In this document: positions 54,293 through 63,847 of the stretch, in pieces | How the letters are laid out: each line of letters begins with the position of its first letter | Numbering within the stretch: position 1 is the first letter of the stretch | Assembly (NCBI GenBank): GCA_034044135.1 | Contig: CP139021.1 | Location: 5,471,635 to 5,535,634, forward strand | Direction of reading: 5' to 3' | Source: Flammeovirgaceae bacterium SG7u.111 | Lineage (GTDB): Bacteria; Bacteroidota; Bacteroidia; Cytophagales; Flammeovirgaceae | Length of the DNA stretch: 64,000 nucleotides | Position numbers and translations under genes: made by a program | Notes under the pieces: model-generated | The model's database searches: none | What the model was told of the DNA's origin: nothing | What the model saw: only the letters and a program-made list of their open reading frames with translations

Positions 54293-56656
54293 TTAATTAA
54301 ACTCATTCTCATCAACCCTTCCTGGCAAAATAAAATTACCAGTAGAATCTGTAGAGCTTTCATGAACCTCATATTTCCAACAGTCAAGCTCTCCAATGGG
54401 TGTCACAGGCTTGGGGAACTCTCCCTTTTCAAAACCCAATTCCTCATCCTCAAATAGTTTCTCCATAAAAAGAGCATAAGCTGGCATCGCCTGTCTACCT
54501 CCTTGACCGTATTTCAAGCTTCTAAAGTGAATGCTCGTATCATCGCCACCAGACCAAACTCCTACTACCAAATCTTTGGTGATTCCCATAAACCATGCAT
54601 CTGAATAGTTTGAGGTTGTACCTGTTTTACCTCCTACTTGATTTCCCCTTATAAAATTATAGCCTTGCTGCCCTTCTTTTACTTGACGAACCCTCAAGCC
54701 TACGGAAGTCCCCCCTCTCTCCTCGTTCGATCCTCTCAACATATAGCTCATGGTATAAGCCACATCTTCTCCAAATGTCTGGATAGTTTTAGGAGTGAAA
54801 GCAGCCAACACCTTTCCTTCTTTATCTTCTATACGGGTAATGAAAAGTGGTTCTGTCCAAATTCCCCCATTCACAAACGGGGTATATGCAGCTGCCATTT
54901 CAAATAAAGAGACATCGCTAGTTCCTAAACACAAAGAAGGCACACGCTCTAGCTTACGGTTTATTCCATATTTTTGGCGCAAATAACCAATCCCAAATTT
55001 ATCTTCGGCATAATTAGCCACCAGCTCGGGGCCGTGGTCACCAAACTCTTTCATTAGGTAAGCGGCAATCGTGTTCTTAGACATCGCCATGGCTTGTCGT
55101 AAGGTAAAGGTAGCACCTGAATACTCTGAACTGTTTTTAGGAGTCCAGACATCGCCAGAGGGCAGCGTAAAAGTAATAGGCGCATCTACTACCTTGAAAC
55201 ATGGGTGGTATTTATGTTTGTCTATTGCATAAGAATAGAGAATAGGTTTAAAAGTAGACCCAGGCTGGCGATAACCTTGTTTCACGTGGTCAAACTGGAA
55301 GTACTTATGTTCTATCCCTCCTACCCAAGCTTTAATATGGCCGGTAAACGGGTCGACCGCAATCATCCCTGCCTGTAGGAAATGCTTGTAGTAACTTACC
55401 GAATCGATAGGGCTGAGAACTGTATCCATTTCGTGGCTCGGAGTATCCCAAGTAAACACCCTCATTTTCACAGGCCTGTTCAGCACGGCATCTATCGAAT
55501 CTTTTTGGTCGCCAAACTGCTTTTTGAGCGAAGCATATCTTGGAGTACGCCTAATCACCCTATTCAAGAATCCTTTTATCTCTTTATAATCATCTGTTAT
55601 CCATGGGTTTCTTCCTTTCCAATGCTCAAAAAACAATCCTTGCTGCTTGGTCATATGCTCCTCTATCGCCTCCTCTGCCAGCTTTTGCATACGAGTATCG
55701 ATAGTGGTATATACTCGCAAGCCGTCTGCGTAAAGATCGTAGTTCGACCCGTCCGCTTTTGTATTATTCTTGCACCAAGTCCTTAATTCTTTGGCTAACT
55801 CTGCCCTGAAATAAGTTGCCAAGCCTTTATTATGACTTGCCACCGAATATTCTTCCAAGCCTATGGGCAGCTCTTTTAGAGAATCTAACTCTTCTTGGGT
55901 AAGGAAATCATACTTCTTCATTTGCCCAAAAACAGTATTTCTCCTCCTGATTGAGTTTTCAGGATTGAGACGAGGGCTGTAAGCGGTTGGGGCTTTGAGC
56001 AACCCGACCAAAATAGCAGCTTGGGGAACACTCAAGCTATCAGGCTCAACATTGAAAAAAGTCTTGGAAGCTACTTTTATCCCAAAAGCATTGCTACCAA
56101 AATCTACTGTATTGAGGTACAAAGTCATGACCTCTTTTTTGGTGTAATATTTTTCAATATTTACTGCCAAAATCATTTCCTTTACCTTTATGATAAACGT
56201 ACCCACCAAAGGCATCCGGCATAGTGTTCCATCGTTCAGTGCACCCCTTGTCTGGAAAAGGTTTTTGGCAAGCTGTTGGGAAATAGTACTTCCTCCGCCT
56301 TGCAGATCGAAAGAAACAATTCCATAAAACACCCTTAACAAACCTATAAGGTCAACGCCACTATGCTCTTCAAATCGTATATCTTCCGTAGCAGTAAGGG
56401 CATTTATCAGGTTGGGGGAAAGGTTATCGTATTCTACACTACTTCTGTTTTCCCTAAAATATTTGCCGAGCAGTTCCCCATCAGCTGAAAAAACCTCCGA
56501 CGCAAGTTCATTTTTAGGGTTATCTAGATCGCTCAGGTCGGGCATTCCTCCGTACAAGCCAAACCAATTGTACCTAATGGAAGAAATCAACAATGGGAGA
56601 CCAATTATCGCAAGGAAAAAAATCACCCAAGCTATCCTTGTTATATTTTTATACAT
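54293..56656 (-). CDS. class A penicillin-binding protein (PBP1A)
   Basis: 787 residues from ATG 56656. A membrane helix at about 8-26 is followed by the transglycosylase domain (ALTATEDIRFEEHSGVD with Glu91, GGSTISQQLAKNLF) and the transpeptidase domain with Ser467 in STFK, AMSKN, and the KTGT motif. It polymerises and cross-links peptidoglycan at the outer face of the inner membrane. Full length for the family. The longer frame upstream is rejected because the conserved protein starts here. Confidence 0.95.
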   Translation of the reverse strand: MYKNITRIAWVIFFLAIIGLPLLISSIRYNWFGLYGGMPDLSDLDNPKNELASEVFSADGELLGKYFRENRSSVEYDNLSPNLINALTATEDIRFEEHSGVDLIGLLRVFYGIVSFDLQGGGSTISQQLAKNLFQTRGALNDGTLCRMPLVGTFIIKVKEMILAVNIEKYYTKKEVMTLYLNTVDFGSNAFGIKVASKTFFNVEPDSLSVPQAAILVGLLKAPTAYSPRLNPENSIRRRNTVFGQMKKYDFLTQEELDSLKELPIGLEEYSVASHNKGLATYFRAELAKELRTWCKNNTKADGSNYDLYADGLRVYTTIDTRMQKLAEEAIEEHMTKQQGLFFEHWKGRNPWITDDYKEIKGFLNRVIRRTPRYASLKKQFGDQKDSIDAVLNRPVKMRVFTWDTPSHEMDTVLSPIDSVSYYKHFLQAGMIAVDPFTGHIKAWVGGIEHKYFQFDHVKQGYRQPGSTFKPILYSYAIDKHKYHPCFKVVDAPITFTLPSGDVWTPKNSSEYSGATFTLRQAMAMSKNTIAAYLMKEFGDHGPELVANYAEDKFGIGYLRQKYGINRKLERVPSLCLGTSDVSLFEMAAAYTPFVNGGIWTEPLFITRIEDKEGKVLAAFTPKTIQTFGEDVAYTMSYMLRGSNEERGGTSVGLRVRQVKEGQQGYNFIRGNQVGGKTGTTSNYSDAWFMGITKDLVVGVWSGGDDTSIHFRSLKYGQGGRQAMPAYALFMEKLFEDEELGFEKGEFPKPVTPIGELDCWKYEVHESSTDSTGNFILPGRVDENEFN

Positions 56657-56831
56657 ACTATCGTTTAAAATTTCCTGTAATGTTGGGATGAAAGTAAAAT
56701 CAACTACTAGTTTAAACACCCCAATTGCAAAAGTATTAAAAAAGTAGGCTTCAAAATGGTTAAAAAATTATAAAAAGCGCCTGTTGCAACAAACGTCAAA
56801 AACCAGTCCTTTCCTTTCGAAGCTCGCTAGC

Positions 56832-59102
56832 TTATTTTTTTTCATCTCCACCGCCATCATCGGGAGGAGTTTGCCCACCTTCCTCTTGCTCGTTTATAGA
56901 CTGTTGTTCCACGGCAGAAGCCCCCATTTGGCGTTCTTTTTCTGAAAGCCCACTCATGAGTGTTTTTGCATAAGCTACCAACTCGCTTTCTGTGTAGGTT
57001 TTCATGAACTTGTCTAATTTTATGTAGTATTCGGTGATATTGTCGGTTGTTTTCCCAAGTATCATCACCTTGAGCAGGGCTATTTTGTCAAGCAAGTTGT
57101 TTTCGGGGTATTGCGTAACAGCCAAGCTCAAAAGCGAATCTGCTTGCTCAAACTCATCTGCTTTATAAAGCTCGTAGCTATGCTTGTACATATTGGCCAC
57201 CTTTTCATTAATCACATTACTCTCTTCCACATAATTCGGATTGACAATAATGCGCGCATAAAAAGACTTAGGGTATTCCTCGACCAATTTGTTTTTATAA
57301 GGATTAGCATCACAGCTATCGTAGTCGGTGCAGAGCAAATACATGATGTAAATTGCCTCTGGCGTATTTTCATGGTAGGGAAATTCATCCGCCATCCGAT
57401 TAAACGTGGTGAGAGTATTCTCCAGCTCTTTTAACTTATAATAATAAGTTTTGCCCAATCCAAATAGCCCTTCTGCTAGTTTTTCTTTTACAGCCTCCAT
57501 GGCTTCATCGCTGTTGGGAATTTGCGCTTTCCGTTGATCAACCGTCTGCACCGAGGCAAAAATATCTTCTTGTTCTTCTTCTCCTTTCTTCTTCTTTGCA
57601 GTATTCTGCTGTTGCTGGGGGAGTTGCTGAATTAGCGAAGAACTTTTACTTACCAACCTCCAGTTGTCTTCTAGCGGTCGGGTTCCCCAAATCCGCACAA
57701 AATTAGTTCTTCCAAATACCACGGCAGATGAATTGTAGAAATACCATCCTCCTTCTACTTCTACTTCAGAGCTTTCCGCTGAAGTAGGTTGCACTCTTTT
57801 TTGGGCAGCCAATTCTCGGTTTTCCCTCGTTTGAAGAATCTTCTCTTTCTCTTTTGTGACTTCTGCGGTAAGTACGCTATCGAGCTCAGCAGGCTCCATG
57901 TTCGAATAATTGATGAGCCTATCTTGGTCACGAACCATGTTGAGGTATTTTACAAACTCCTTCAGCACCTCCGCCTTTTCCTTTACCTCTTCATAGACCT
58001 TAATATCTTTTGGCATCACCTGCATGGTGCTATCGTAATAGAGTGCCGCATTTTCAAAATCTTTGAAATGGTCGTAATAAATCTCTCCCATTTTCAAATA
58101 AGAATACGATTTTTGAACCGTGTTAGAGCTACTCACCTGTGCCGATTCACTCAAATAATTAATCGCACTATTATGCTCGTTGCGCTTAATTTCAAATATG
58201 GCCATTTCGTAATAAATCTTGTCGCGGTACTCCCAGTTATTCTCATCGGAAAGCAATTTCCGATAATACTTCGACGCTTTTATTACGTCGTCTTCGGTTT
58301 CCAACTTTTTCACCCCCGATCGGTTTAGATCAGCTTGGAAAGCAAGCTCAAAATCAGGATTGTGCTTCATCACGGCATCGTAGTTTAAAAAGGCCTTCTC
58401 GTCATCGCCAAACATCTCATAAATCTGCCCTAACAAATAGTAGTAATGAGCCTTGTCTTTTTTCTTTTGAATAAGTGGCATCGCCCTCTCAAGGTGCTCC
58501 ACCACCAGCGGGTAATCTTCTATAAGACGGTAATAATGGGCCATTACGATGTGGTAATCGCGGGTATTGTCTTCGCTAAAGGGTACTTTTTCTTTTCGAA
58601 TAAAGTCGAGCGTTGCAAACATATTATCATACTCCCGAGCTTCAATGTACGTCCGCATGAGCTTCACCAAAGCTTCATGCCGAGTATCTGCATCTTTCGA
58701 GTAGGTATTCACAAACTTGTAGGTAAGCGTGGCGTTCATAAAATCGCCTTGGTACAGCCGAGAAGTCCCTATAAGTATATAGCAATCGTCCACCCACTCG
58801 CTAGTCTCGTGCCATTGGATGGGCAACGATGCCTTTTCTATCACATAATCGAAGCCAGTTTTCTGGGAGCGGGTATGGTTGGTATCTATCGTTACCAATA
58901 CTTGCAGGATATCGTTGTAATCGTTGACAGGCTCACCAAATAGCGTATTCTCTATTTCTAACATCTTCTCTTTGGCAAGAAAATAGGCATTGAAACGGGC
59001 AGTGGTGTCATGATAAGCCTGGCATCCAGAGAATAACAAGACCACGCTCAGCAACCTTACCCAGGTTATAAGTGATAGTTGGAAACAATTCTTCTCTTGC
59101 AT
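56832..59102 (-). CDS. porW: TPR lipoprotein of the PorW/SprE type
   Basis: 756 residues from ATG 59102. A lipobox FSGC sits at residue 27. Several tetratricopeptide-like helical pairs span the N-terminal half (HEALVKLMRTYIEAREYDNMF, AHYYYLLGQIYEMFGDDEKA, SYSYLKMGEIYYDHFKDFENAA). The segment VVFGRTNFVRIWGTRPLEDNW, shared by SprE/PorW proteins, is present, then a low-complexity Gln/Lys stretch and more TPRs, with an acidic/glycine-rich end. In relatives this lipoprotein supports type IX secretion and gliding. Its presence suggests the cell uses that system. Confidence 0.85.
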   Translation of the reverse strand: MQEKNCFQLSLITWVRLLSVVLLFSGCQAYHDTTARFNAYFLAKEKMLEIENTLFGEPVNDYNDILQVLVTIDTNHTRSQKTGFDYVIEKASLPIQWHETSEWVDDCYILIGTSRLYQGDFMNATLTYKFVNTYSKDADTRHEALVKLMRTYIEAREYDNMFATLDFIRKEKVPFSEDNTRDYHIVMAHYYRLIEDYPLVVEHLERAMPLIQKKKDKAHYYYLLGQIYEMFGDDEKAFLNYDAVMKHNPDFELAFQADLNRSGVKKLETEDDVIKASKYYRKLLSDENNWEYRDKIYYEMAIFEIKRNEHNSAINYLSESAQVSSSNTVQKSYSYLKMGEIYYDHFKDFENAALYYDSTMQVMPKDIKVYEEVKEKAEVLKEFVKYLNMVRDQDRLINYSNMEPAELDSVLTAEVTKEKEKILQTRENRELAAQKRVQPTSAESSEVEVEGGWYFYNSSAVVFGRTNFVRIWGTRPLEDNWRLVSKSSSLIQQLPQQQQNTAKKKKGEEEQEDIFASVQTVDQRKAQIPNSDEAMEAVKEKLAEGLFGLGKTYYYKLKELENTLTTFNRMADEFPYHENTPEAIYIMYLLCTDYDSCDANPYKNKLVEEYPKSFYARIIVNPNYVEESNVINEKVANMYKHSYELYKADEFEQADSLLSLAVTQYPENNLLDKIALLKVMILGKTTDNITEYYIKLDKFMKTYTESELVAYAKTLMSGLSEKERQMGASAVEQQSINEQEEGGQTPPDDGGGDEKK

Positions 59103-59414
59103 AGGTATAAGTAAATGCTTTTGATGTAGCGAACACTTAGTTGAAACAAATGCTTTGCATAAGCCATTCCATTTTTTACAAATATAACAAGAAGGCTCTC
59201 TGCGCCAACTTATTTGTAAAATGTTGAGTATTTCAGAATTTAGGACAAATTCTATTTGCATTAAAACAATCAACCTTTCCCCTTCATTTACTCATTACTC
59301 GCACTTCCCAACCAAGCTCTGTAGACCCGAATAGCCAACACCCCTTAATCAGCTGATATACAGTACCCTATTTATTTTCTAAAATACCCCTCATGCTTCC
59401 TTAGTAAAAAGATG

Positions 59415-59422
59415 TACTTTTG
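59415..59422 (+). promoter_or_regulatory. -7 box candidate for the M23 peptidase gene
   Basis: TACTTTTG matches TAnnTTTG exactly and is followed by GCACCC, a common start-site context in this group. The leader would be about 170 bases. Confidence 0.45.
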
Positions 59423-59598
59423 CACCCAATACGCTCAAATGTATGATATGTAATGGGAAAGTGTTATTATAGCTTTCCAAAAAGGGTTTTGTGAAAAGAT
59501 TATGAGTTTCATTGGATACGATTGAGCGTGACTTTCCTTCAAAAAACCAGCTTGCGCTTAGTTTAAAGGAAACTCTTTTAGTAATTTGAACAGATAGT

Positions 59599-60462
59599 TT
59601 GAAACAGAGAAAAACAATATCAAATCGGCTTACATCAAGGTTGTTGCTCATTGTAAGAGATGAGGAAAATTTTGCGGAGAAGACGACTATAAAATTCAGC
59701 TATGCTAAGCTAATTTTATCGGTAAGTATCTTTTTCTTAGTCATGCTTGGCTTGAGTTTTGCCCTGGCCACCACAGTGCTTTCCAAATGGTTCGACCCCA
59801 GAACCGAATCATTAAAAACAAGTTCTGCACTACTCGAAATAGAAGACAAGCTCGACTCGCTAATAATAGAGGTGGACATGAAAGACAGGTACATCCAAAA
59901 TCTGAAAATGGTACTGGAAGGAGGAATCCCTATTACCGAGCTACAAACAAGTGAAACTATTGACTCGTTTAAACCTAACCAGTACAGCAACAACGAGATA
60001 CACCCTATAGATTCTCAATTCAGAAAAGAATTTGAAGAGGATGATTACGAACAACTTTCACTCATAAACAGCACCCGTCACGAGCTGCAAGAGTTTTTCT
60101 TTTTTATGCCCATTAGCAATGGAGTAGTTTCCAAAGAGTTTAGTGTAAAAGAAGGCCACTATGGCTTAGATATTGTAGCTAAAAAGAATGAGTCTATTAA
60201 GGCTATTGCCGACGGTACAATTATTATGTCATCGTGGACGCAAGATGCTGGCTACGTGATAGCCATCCAACATAAGCACCAGCTAATTAGTGTTTACAAA
60301 CACAATTCCGTGTTACTCGGCACAGTGGGGAAAACAGTGAAAGCAGGCGATATTATAGCTATTATAGGGAATACAGGAGAATATACGGACGGACCTCATT
60401 TGCACTTGGAAATATGGTTTAATGGCAATCCGGTGAACCCTCAAGACTTTATTCCACTATAA
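59599..60462 (+). CDS. M23 family peptidase with one membrane helix
   Basis: 287 residues from a TTG at 59599; no ATG in frame before the conserved N-terminal text (LLLIVRDEENFAEKTTIKF), so the TTG start is likely. One membrane helix at about 37-57, a coiled region, then the M23 domain with zinc ligands His187 and Asp191 (GHYGLDIV) and His267/His269 (GPHLHLEIW). It cleaves peptidoglycan peptide bonds in the periplasm. Together with the bactofilin gene 440 bases downstream it forms a pair often seen in bacteria. Confidence 0.9.
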   Translation: MKQRKTISNRLTSRLLLIVRDEENFAEKTTIKFSYAKLILSVSIFFLVMLGLSFALATTVLSKWFDPRTESLKTSSALLEIEDKLDSLIIEVDMKDRYIQNLKMVLEGGIPITELQTSETIDSFKPNQYSNNEIHPIDSQFRKEFEEDDYEQLSLINSTRHELQEFFFFMPISNGVVSKEFSVKEGHYGLDIVAKKNESIKAIADGTIIMSSWTQDAGYVIAIQHKHQLISVYKHNSVLLGTVGKTVKAGDIIAIIGNTGEYTDGPHLHLEIWFNGNPVNPQDFIPL

Positions 60463-60555
60463 TTATTTTCATAATGTCGGCAGATATCGTTATCTTGACA
60501 TAGGGAATAGGAGAAAATGAACCGAACTATTTATAAAAGCAATGAAATTTTATAG

Positions 60556-60729
60556 ATGATTCTTTCGAGTATTTCTAAATTACAAGCTAACCTACTTTTT
60601 TTTAGCAAGCAGCCCGCATCAACTTTTGAACAAGCTCTAAATGAGCCAGACTTTAATGAGTATCTCGCTATTAAAAAACTAACCTACAACTTCTCTGACA
60701 GGCTTTTGAAGGAAATATTCTTTTTGTAG
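60556..60729 (+). CDS. small reading frame of 57 codons
   Basis: ATG 60556 to TAG 60729, starting MILSSISKLQANLLFFSKQP and ending in a KLTYNFSDRLLKEIFFL-like segment. It sits in the gap between the M23 peptidase and bactofilin genes. Codon use is unremarkable; I recognise no family. It may be a real peptide or chance. Confidence 0.3.
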   Translation: MILSSISKLQANLLFFSKQPASTFEQALNEPDFNEYLAIKKLTYNFSDRLLKEIFFL

Positions 60730-60904
60730 AAATTGCTACAATCAGTTTTTTTTTCTCATTTTAGCAAAATCAACTACATTAATCGAGCCTGTGCCCACTT
60801 CATATTTTGAAGTAACCAACTGACTAGAAGACACTTTTACCCGAAATCATGGTGTAAACAGTGCTCAAATGATTGATTAAGAAATAATTAAAATCTGAAT
60901 CATA

Positions 60905-61354
60905 ATGAGTTTATTTAACAACAAAGCCGAAAGGCAAGAAGAAGTACAAATGAGTAATTCGAGTAATATCATTGGCAAAGGCACTGCTATTACTGGTGAC
61001 TTGGAAACATTTGGCAACATAAGAATAGATGGAAAAGTAACTGGAAATGTACGCTCTAAATCTAAAGTTGCCCTAGGCGATGGCTCTATGGTAGAAGGCA
61101 ACATCTTCAGTCAAAATGCTGAGGTATCTGGTGAAGTTGTAGGAAAAATTGATATTACAGATGTGCTTGTTTTGAAGCCTTCGGCGGTGATCAATGGTGA
61201 TATTTATGCGGGAAGATTGATCATAGAATCTGGAGCTACTTTTAACGGAAACTGCCAAATGGGCGATAAAGCAAAAGATGGACAAGCCAAAGCACCAGTC
61301 AACGGAAAAACAGAGCAAAAACCAGCGGCAAAACCCCAAACCGCTACTAAGTGA
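60905..61354 (+). CDS. bactofilin (polymer-forming cytoskeletal protein)
   Basis: 149 residues. The bactofilin core (about 20-115) has repeating short beta-units: TAITGDLETFGNIRIDGKV, VRSKSKVALGDGSMVEGNIF, VVGKIDITDVLVLKPSAVI, INGDIYAGRLIIESGATFNG. The C-terminal tail is Lys/Ala-rich. It forms filaments at the inner membrane that organise wall enzymes, here plausibly the M23 peptidase upstream. The 3' end overlaps the next gene by 77 bases. Confidence 0.93.
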   Translation: MSLFNNKAERQEEVQMSNSSNIIGKGTAITGDLETFGNIRIDGKVTGNVRSKSKVALGDGSMVEGNIFSQNAEVSGEVVGKIDITDVLVLKPSAVINGDIYAGRLIIESGATFNGNCQMGDKAKDGQAKAPVNGKTEQKPAAKPQTATK

Positions 61355-61526
61355 TTACGCTAAGTACTCTGGGATAGCCACCAAAATGGCCCTCACCATG
61401 GTAGCTGGGGTATTGGGAGGAATGAAAATAGATGAATGGCTTGAGCTTGAAACACCTATTTTTACCATTATTTTAGCCCTCCTTTCTTCTGGTTTAGCTA
61501 TTTATATCATTATAAAAGATACCTGA
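61278..61526 (+). CDS. AtpZ/AtpI-like membrane protein
   Basis: 82 residues. Two membrane helices (MALTMVAGVLGGMKI and FTIILALLSSGLAIYIIIK) and the SDYAKYSGIATKM motif typical of AtpZ-type proteins that stand before the ATP synthase genes. The start at ATG 61278 is the only start in frame before that motif, so the N-terminal 26 residues overlap the bactofilin tail in another frame. It may help ion handling or rotor assembly for the F0F1 synthase, but no atpB is next to it. Confidence 0.8.
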   Translation: MDKPKHQSTEKQSKNQRQNPKPLLSDYAKYSGIATKMALTMVAGVLGGMKIDEWLELETPIFTIILALLSSGLAIYIIIKDT

Positions 61527-61534
61527 TCGGTCTG

Positions 61535-61568
61535 AGCCGTCTTTCTTCACAGAAAGACGGCTTTTTTT
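61535..61568 (+). terminator. terminator after the AtpZ-like gene
   Basis: AGCCGTCTTTCT (61535-61546) pairs perfectly with AGAAAGACGGCT (61551-61562), followed by a T run. Confidence 0.9.
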
Positions 61569-61655
61569 GTACTCTCTCTCCAAAAGCTATATTTGGCAGG
61601 TCATAAATTCACAAAGCACTTTTGTTTCAGTATAATTGCAAACATATTTACCCTA

Positions 61656-62075
61656 ATGAAGCAAATGGAACAAGTTTCGGCACAATTCAACAAATTCATC
61701 ATTACCCTTTCTATTCTTACCGCTCTCCTACTTACACTTTTTATTGTAGCTTTTGAAGTGGCGCATATAGCCGAAGCCCCCAAACTTGTATATGGGTTTT
61801 TCCCCTATTTTTTCATCCTCACAGCCTTTATCCATCATACCTTACTCAAAGCCAACCAGCAAAAGAGCAACCAGTTTGTAAATAAGTTTTCAGGCTTGCT
61901 TGGGCTCAAAATGTTTCTTTCGGCAGCAGTGATAGGCGTTTGCGCTTACATCTACAAAGAGCAGATGAACCAAATCGTCACTTCTTTCCTCATCCTCTAT
62001 TTTTCATACACAGGAGTAGAAATCACTGCAATAAACAAAGCCGTACGAAGCAAACCAAAGCCTGATTCCGAATAG
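61656..62075 (+). CDS. small membrane protein, ATP-synthase-region type
   Basis: 139 residues from ATG 61656. Four hydrophobic segments (FIITLSILTALLLTLFIVAF, LVYGFFPYFFILTAFI, LLGLKMFLSAAVIGVCAYI, IVTSFLILYFSYTGV). This type is found in the atp gene region of Bacteroidota, so an AtpI-like role is plausible but unproven. It lies downstream of the AtpZ-like gene beyond a terminator. Confidence 0.65.
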   Translation: MKQMEQVSAQFNKFIITLSILTALLLTLFIVAFEVAHIAEAPKLVYGFFPYFFILTAFIHHTLLKANQQKSNQFVNKFSGLLGLKMFLSAAVIGVCAYIYKEQMNQIVTSFLILYFSYTGVEITAINKAVRSKPKPDSE

Positions 62076-62203
62076 TTTGGGCAGTAAATTTGATAAAAAA
62101 CAGCCTTGTTAAAAGATTAACACTGCGATTATCACAACCTTTCTGGTTCAATTTGTTGTTAAAGATAAAAAAGGACTCTTTTTCGATAAAAACAGATCTG
62201 GGT

Positions 62204-62839
62204 ATGTTAATCAAACTCCCTCTTTTCCCCCTCAAACTGGTGGTTTTCCCCAACGAAACCCTCAACTTACACGTGTTTGAGCCCCGCTACAAGCAACTTG
62301 TGAACGACTGTGTAGAAAGCGGAGCTACTTTTGGAATATCTACCTTCCTGAACAACAAGGTACAAGCATGGGGTACTGAGATACGCATCCACTCCATCAC
62401 CAATACTTACAAAGATGGCAGGATGGACATATCAACCAAGGGAGATAGAATATTTAGGATTGAGAATTTTAAAAACCCGATGGATAGGCAAAAACTCTAT
62501 GCAGGTGGAGAAATCGAGTTTAAAGAGTTCACCGACGAAGTTTCCAATGAAAGACGGGCTAAACTGCTGAAACTTTTAGAAGTGTTTTTTGAGCTAATAA
62601 AAATAGATATTGATGTCCCTGTCAATGATCCATTTCTTTCATTCAGGGTCGGGCATAAACTGGGGCTTTCCCTCAGGCAAGAGTATCAATTGCTCAAAAC
62701 AAAGAGCGAGGGTGAGCGAATCGCTGTTCTTATAGACCACCTAGAAGGCAACATACCCGTGGTGAGAGCCATGGAAAAAGCCAAAGATAGGATAAAGAAA
62801 AATGGGCATTTCAAGAATTTTGACCCTATTAATTTTTAA
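62204..62839 (+). CDS. LON substrate-binding-domain protein
   Basis: 211 residues from ATG 62204; the 38 upstream codons lack conservation-like character. Starts LIKLPLFPLKLVVFPNETLNLHVFEPRY, a clear LON N-terminal domain. The rest is helical with no peptidase domain. Proteins of this kind may bind peptides or regulate the Lon protease; function is not known. The gene may follow the 61656 gene in one transcript. Confidence 0.88.
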   Translation: MLIKLPLFPLKLVVFPNETLNLHVFEPRYKQLVNDCVESGATFGISTFLNNKVQAWGTEIRIHSITNTYKDGRMDISTKGDRIFRIENFKNPMDRQKLYAGGEIEFKEFTDEVSNERRAKLLKLLEVFFELIKIDIDVPVNDPFLSFRVGHKLGLSLRQEYQLLKTKSEGERIAVLIDHLEGNIPVVRAMEKAKDRIKKNGHFKNFDPINF

Positions 62840-63088
62840 AACGAAGATATTCCATTAACACAAGTACAACCTCTCAATTATTAAGGAGTTGATACTCAGC
62901 AGTACCATTTTTTGCTAAAAAACAAGTGTCCTTAGCAATCTTTACTCCCCTCAAATAAGAAACCGACTTTTTCTAAGTTATTTTATAAAATCGCTATTTC
63001 AATGCGTCCAAATGTTTTTTATTTGGAAAGTATAAAACAAAATTTTATATTAATAAATCTATTCAGTAGAACCTAATGCCTAGGCATC
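62840..63088. other. gap of about 250 bases
   Basis: AT-rich, with no frame or hairpin that I can support as a gene. It probably holds the promoter of the DUF4231 gene, but I see no clear match to the consensus. Confidence 0.3.
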
Positions 63089-63817
63089 ATGGAGGAAGAA
63101 AAAGTAAAAAAAACAGTAGAGGATAGAGCTACAGAGATTGCTATGGAAGAAGGGTTGCCTTTACCAAAGAAGAAAGGCGAGGCAGAAAAAGCTGAGCCTG
63201 AAGAAATTGAAGTACAAGAAGAAAGCACTAGTTCCGATAAAAAAGATTTTAGCGGTGAACACCGAAACTATAAGCCATTGGGAAGAACCATGCCATTGAT
63301 GACAGATGAGGAGTATATAACCAATAGGCTTGATGACCAAATGAATTGGTTTGACAGGAAAAGCTCATTGAACCAGAAAAGATACAAGAAATATAAGCGG
63401 ATAGAATTTATCATCGCCGCTACCATTCCTGTACTCACTACCATGACAGCCGTAGCAAAAGGCTACGATAACAGCGAAACGATAGAGACAGTAATGCTTG
63501 TATCGGCAGCACTTGGAGGTATTGTACTGGTGATTCTCAATAAGTTTTTAGAGTTAGGAGATTTTTTCAAGTATTGGAAAGAGTATAGAGCTGCCGCCGA
63601 GGCGCTACAATACGAACGAGCATTGTACCTTACCCGTACGGAACCTTACGATGAGGAAGATGCCTTCCCCAAACTGGTGGAAAAAGTGGAGTCGATCTTG
63701 AGCAAAGAAACCCAAAAATGGCAAACCCGAATGAAACAGCCTCAGCATACTGATTTCTCGAACTTAGCCAATAAAAAGGGCGCTCCGACAACTAGCCATC
63801 CTGCTCCAAAAGTATAG
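63089..63817 (+). CDS. DUF4231 (SLATT-like) membrane protein
   Basis: 242 residues. A long charged N-terminus rich in Glu/Lys (about 1-80) precedes a helical region with RLDDQMNWFDRKSSLNQKRYKKYKRIEF leading to two membrane helices (IIAATIPVLTTMTAV and VMLVSAALGGIVLVILN), then a cytoplasmic tail. This fits DUF4231, related to SLATT membrane effectors of nucleotide-triggered defence systems. No nucleotide cyclase gene is adjacent, so a defence role is only possible. Confidence 0.7.
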   Translation: MEEEKVKKTVEDRATEIAMEEGLPLPKKKGEAEKAEPEEIEVQEESTSSDKKDFSGEHRNYKPLGRTMPLMTDEEYITNRLDDQMNWFDRKSSLNQKRYKKYKRIEFIIAATIPVLTTMTAVAKGYDNSETIETVMLVSAALGGIVLVILNKFLELGDFFKYWKEYRAAAEALQYERALYLTRTEPYDEEDAFPKLVEKVESILSKETQKWQTRMKQPQHTDFSNLANKKGAPTTSHPAPKV

Positions 63818-63822
63818 CACTG

Positions 63823-63847
63823 AGCAAGGGTATCCCCTTGCTTTTTT
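63823..63847 (+). terminator. terminator after the DUF4231 gene
   Basis: AGCAAGGG (63823-63830) pairs with CCCTTGCT (63835-63842) followed by a T run. Beyond it, to the window end, I see no gene. Confidence 0.75.

Noticed and set aside
59274-59598. Extra gene on the minus strand near 59391-59651
   Set aside because: It overlaps the M23 start region in the opposite sense and has no protein character.
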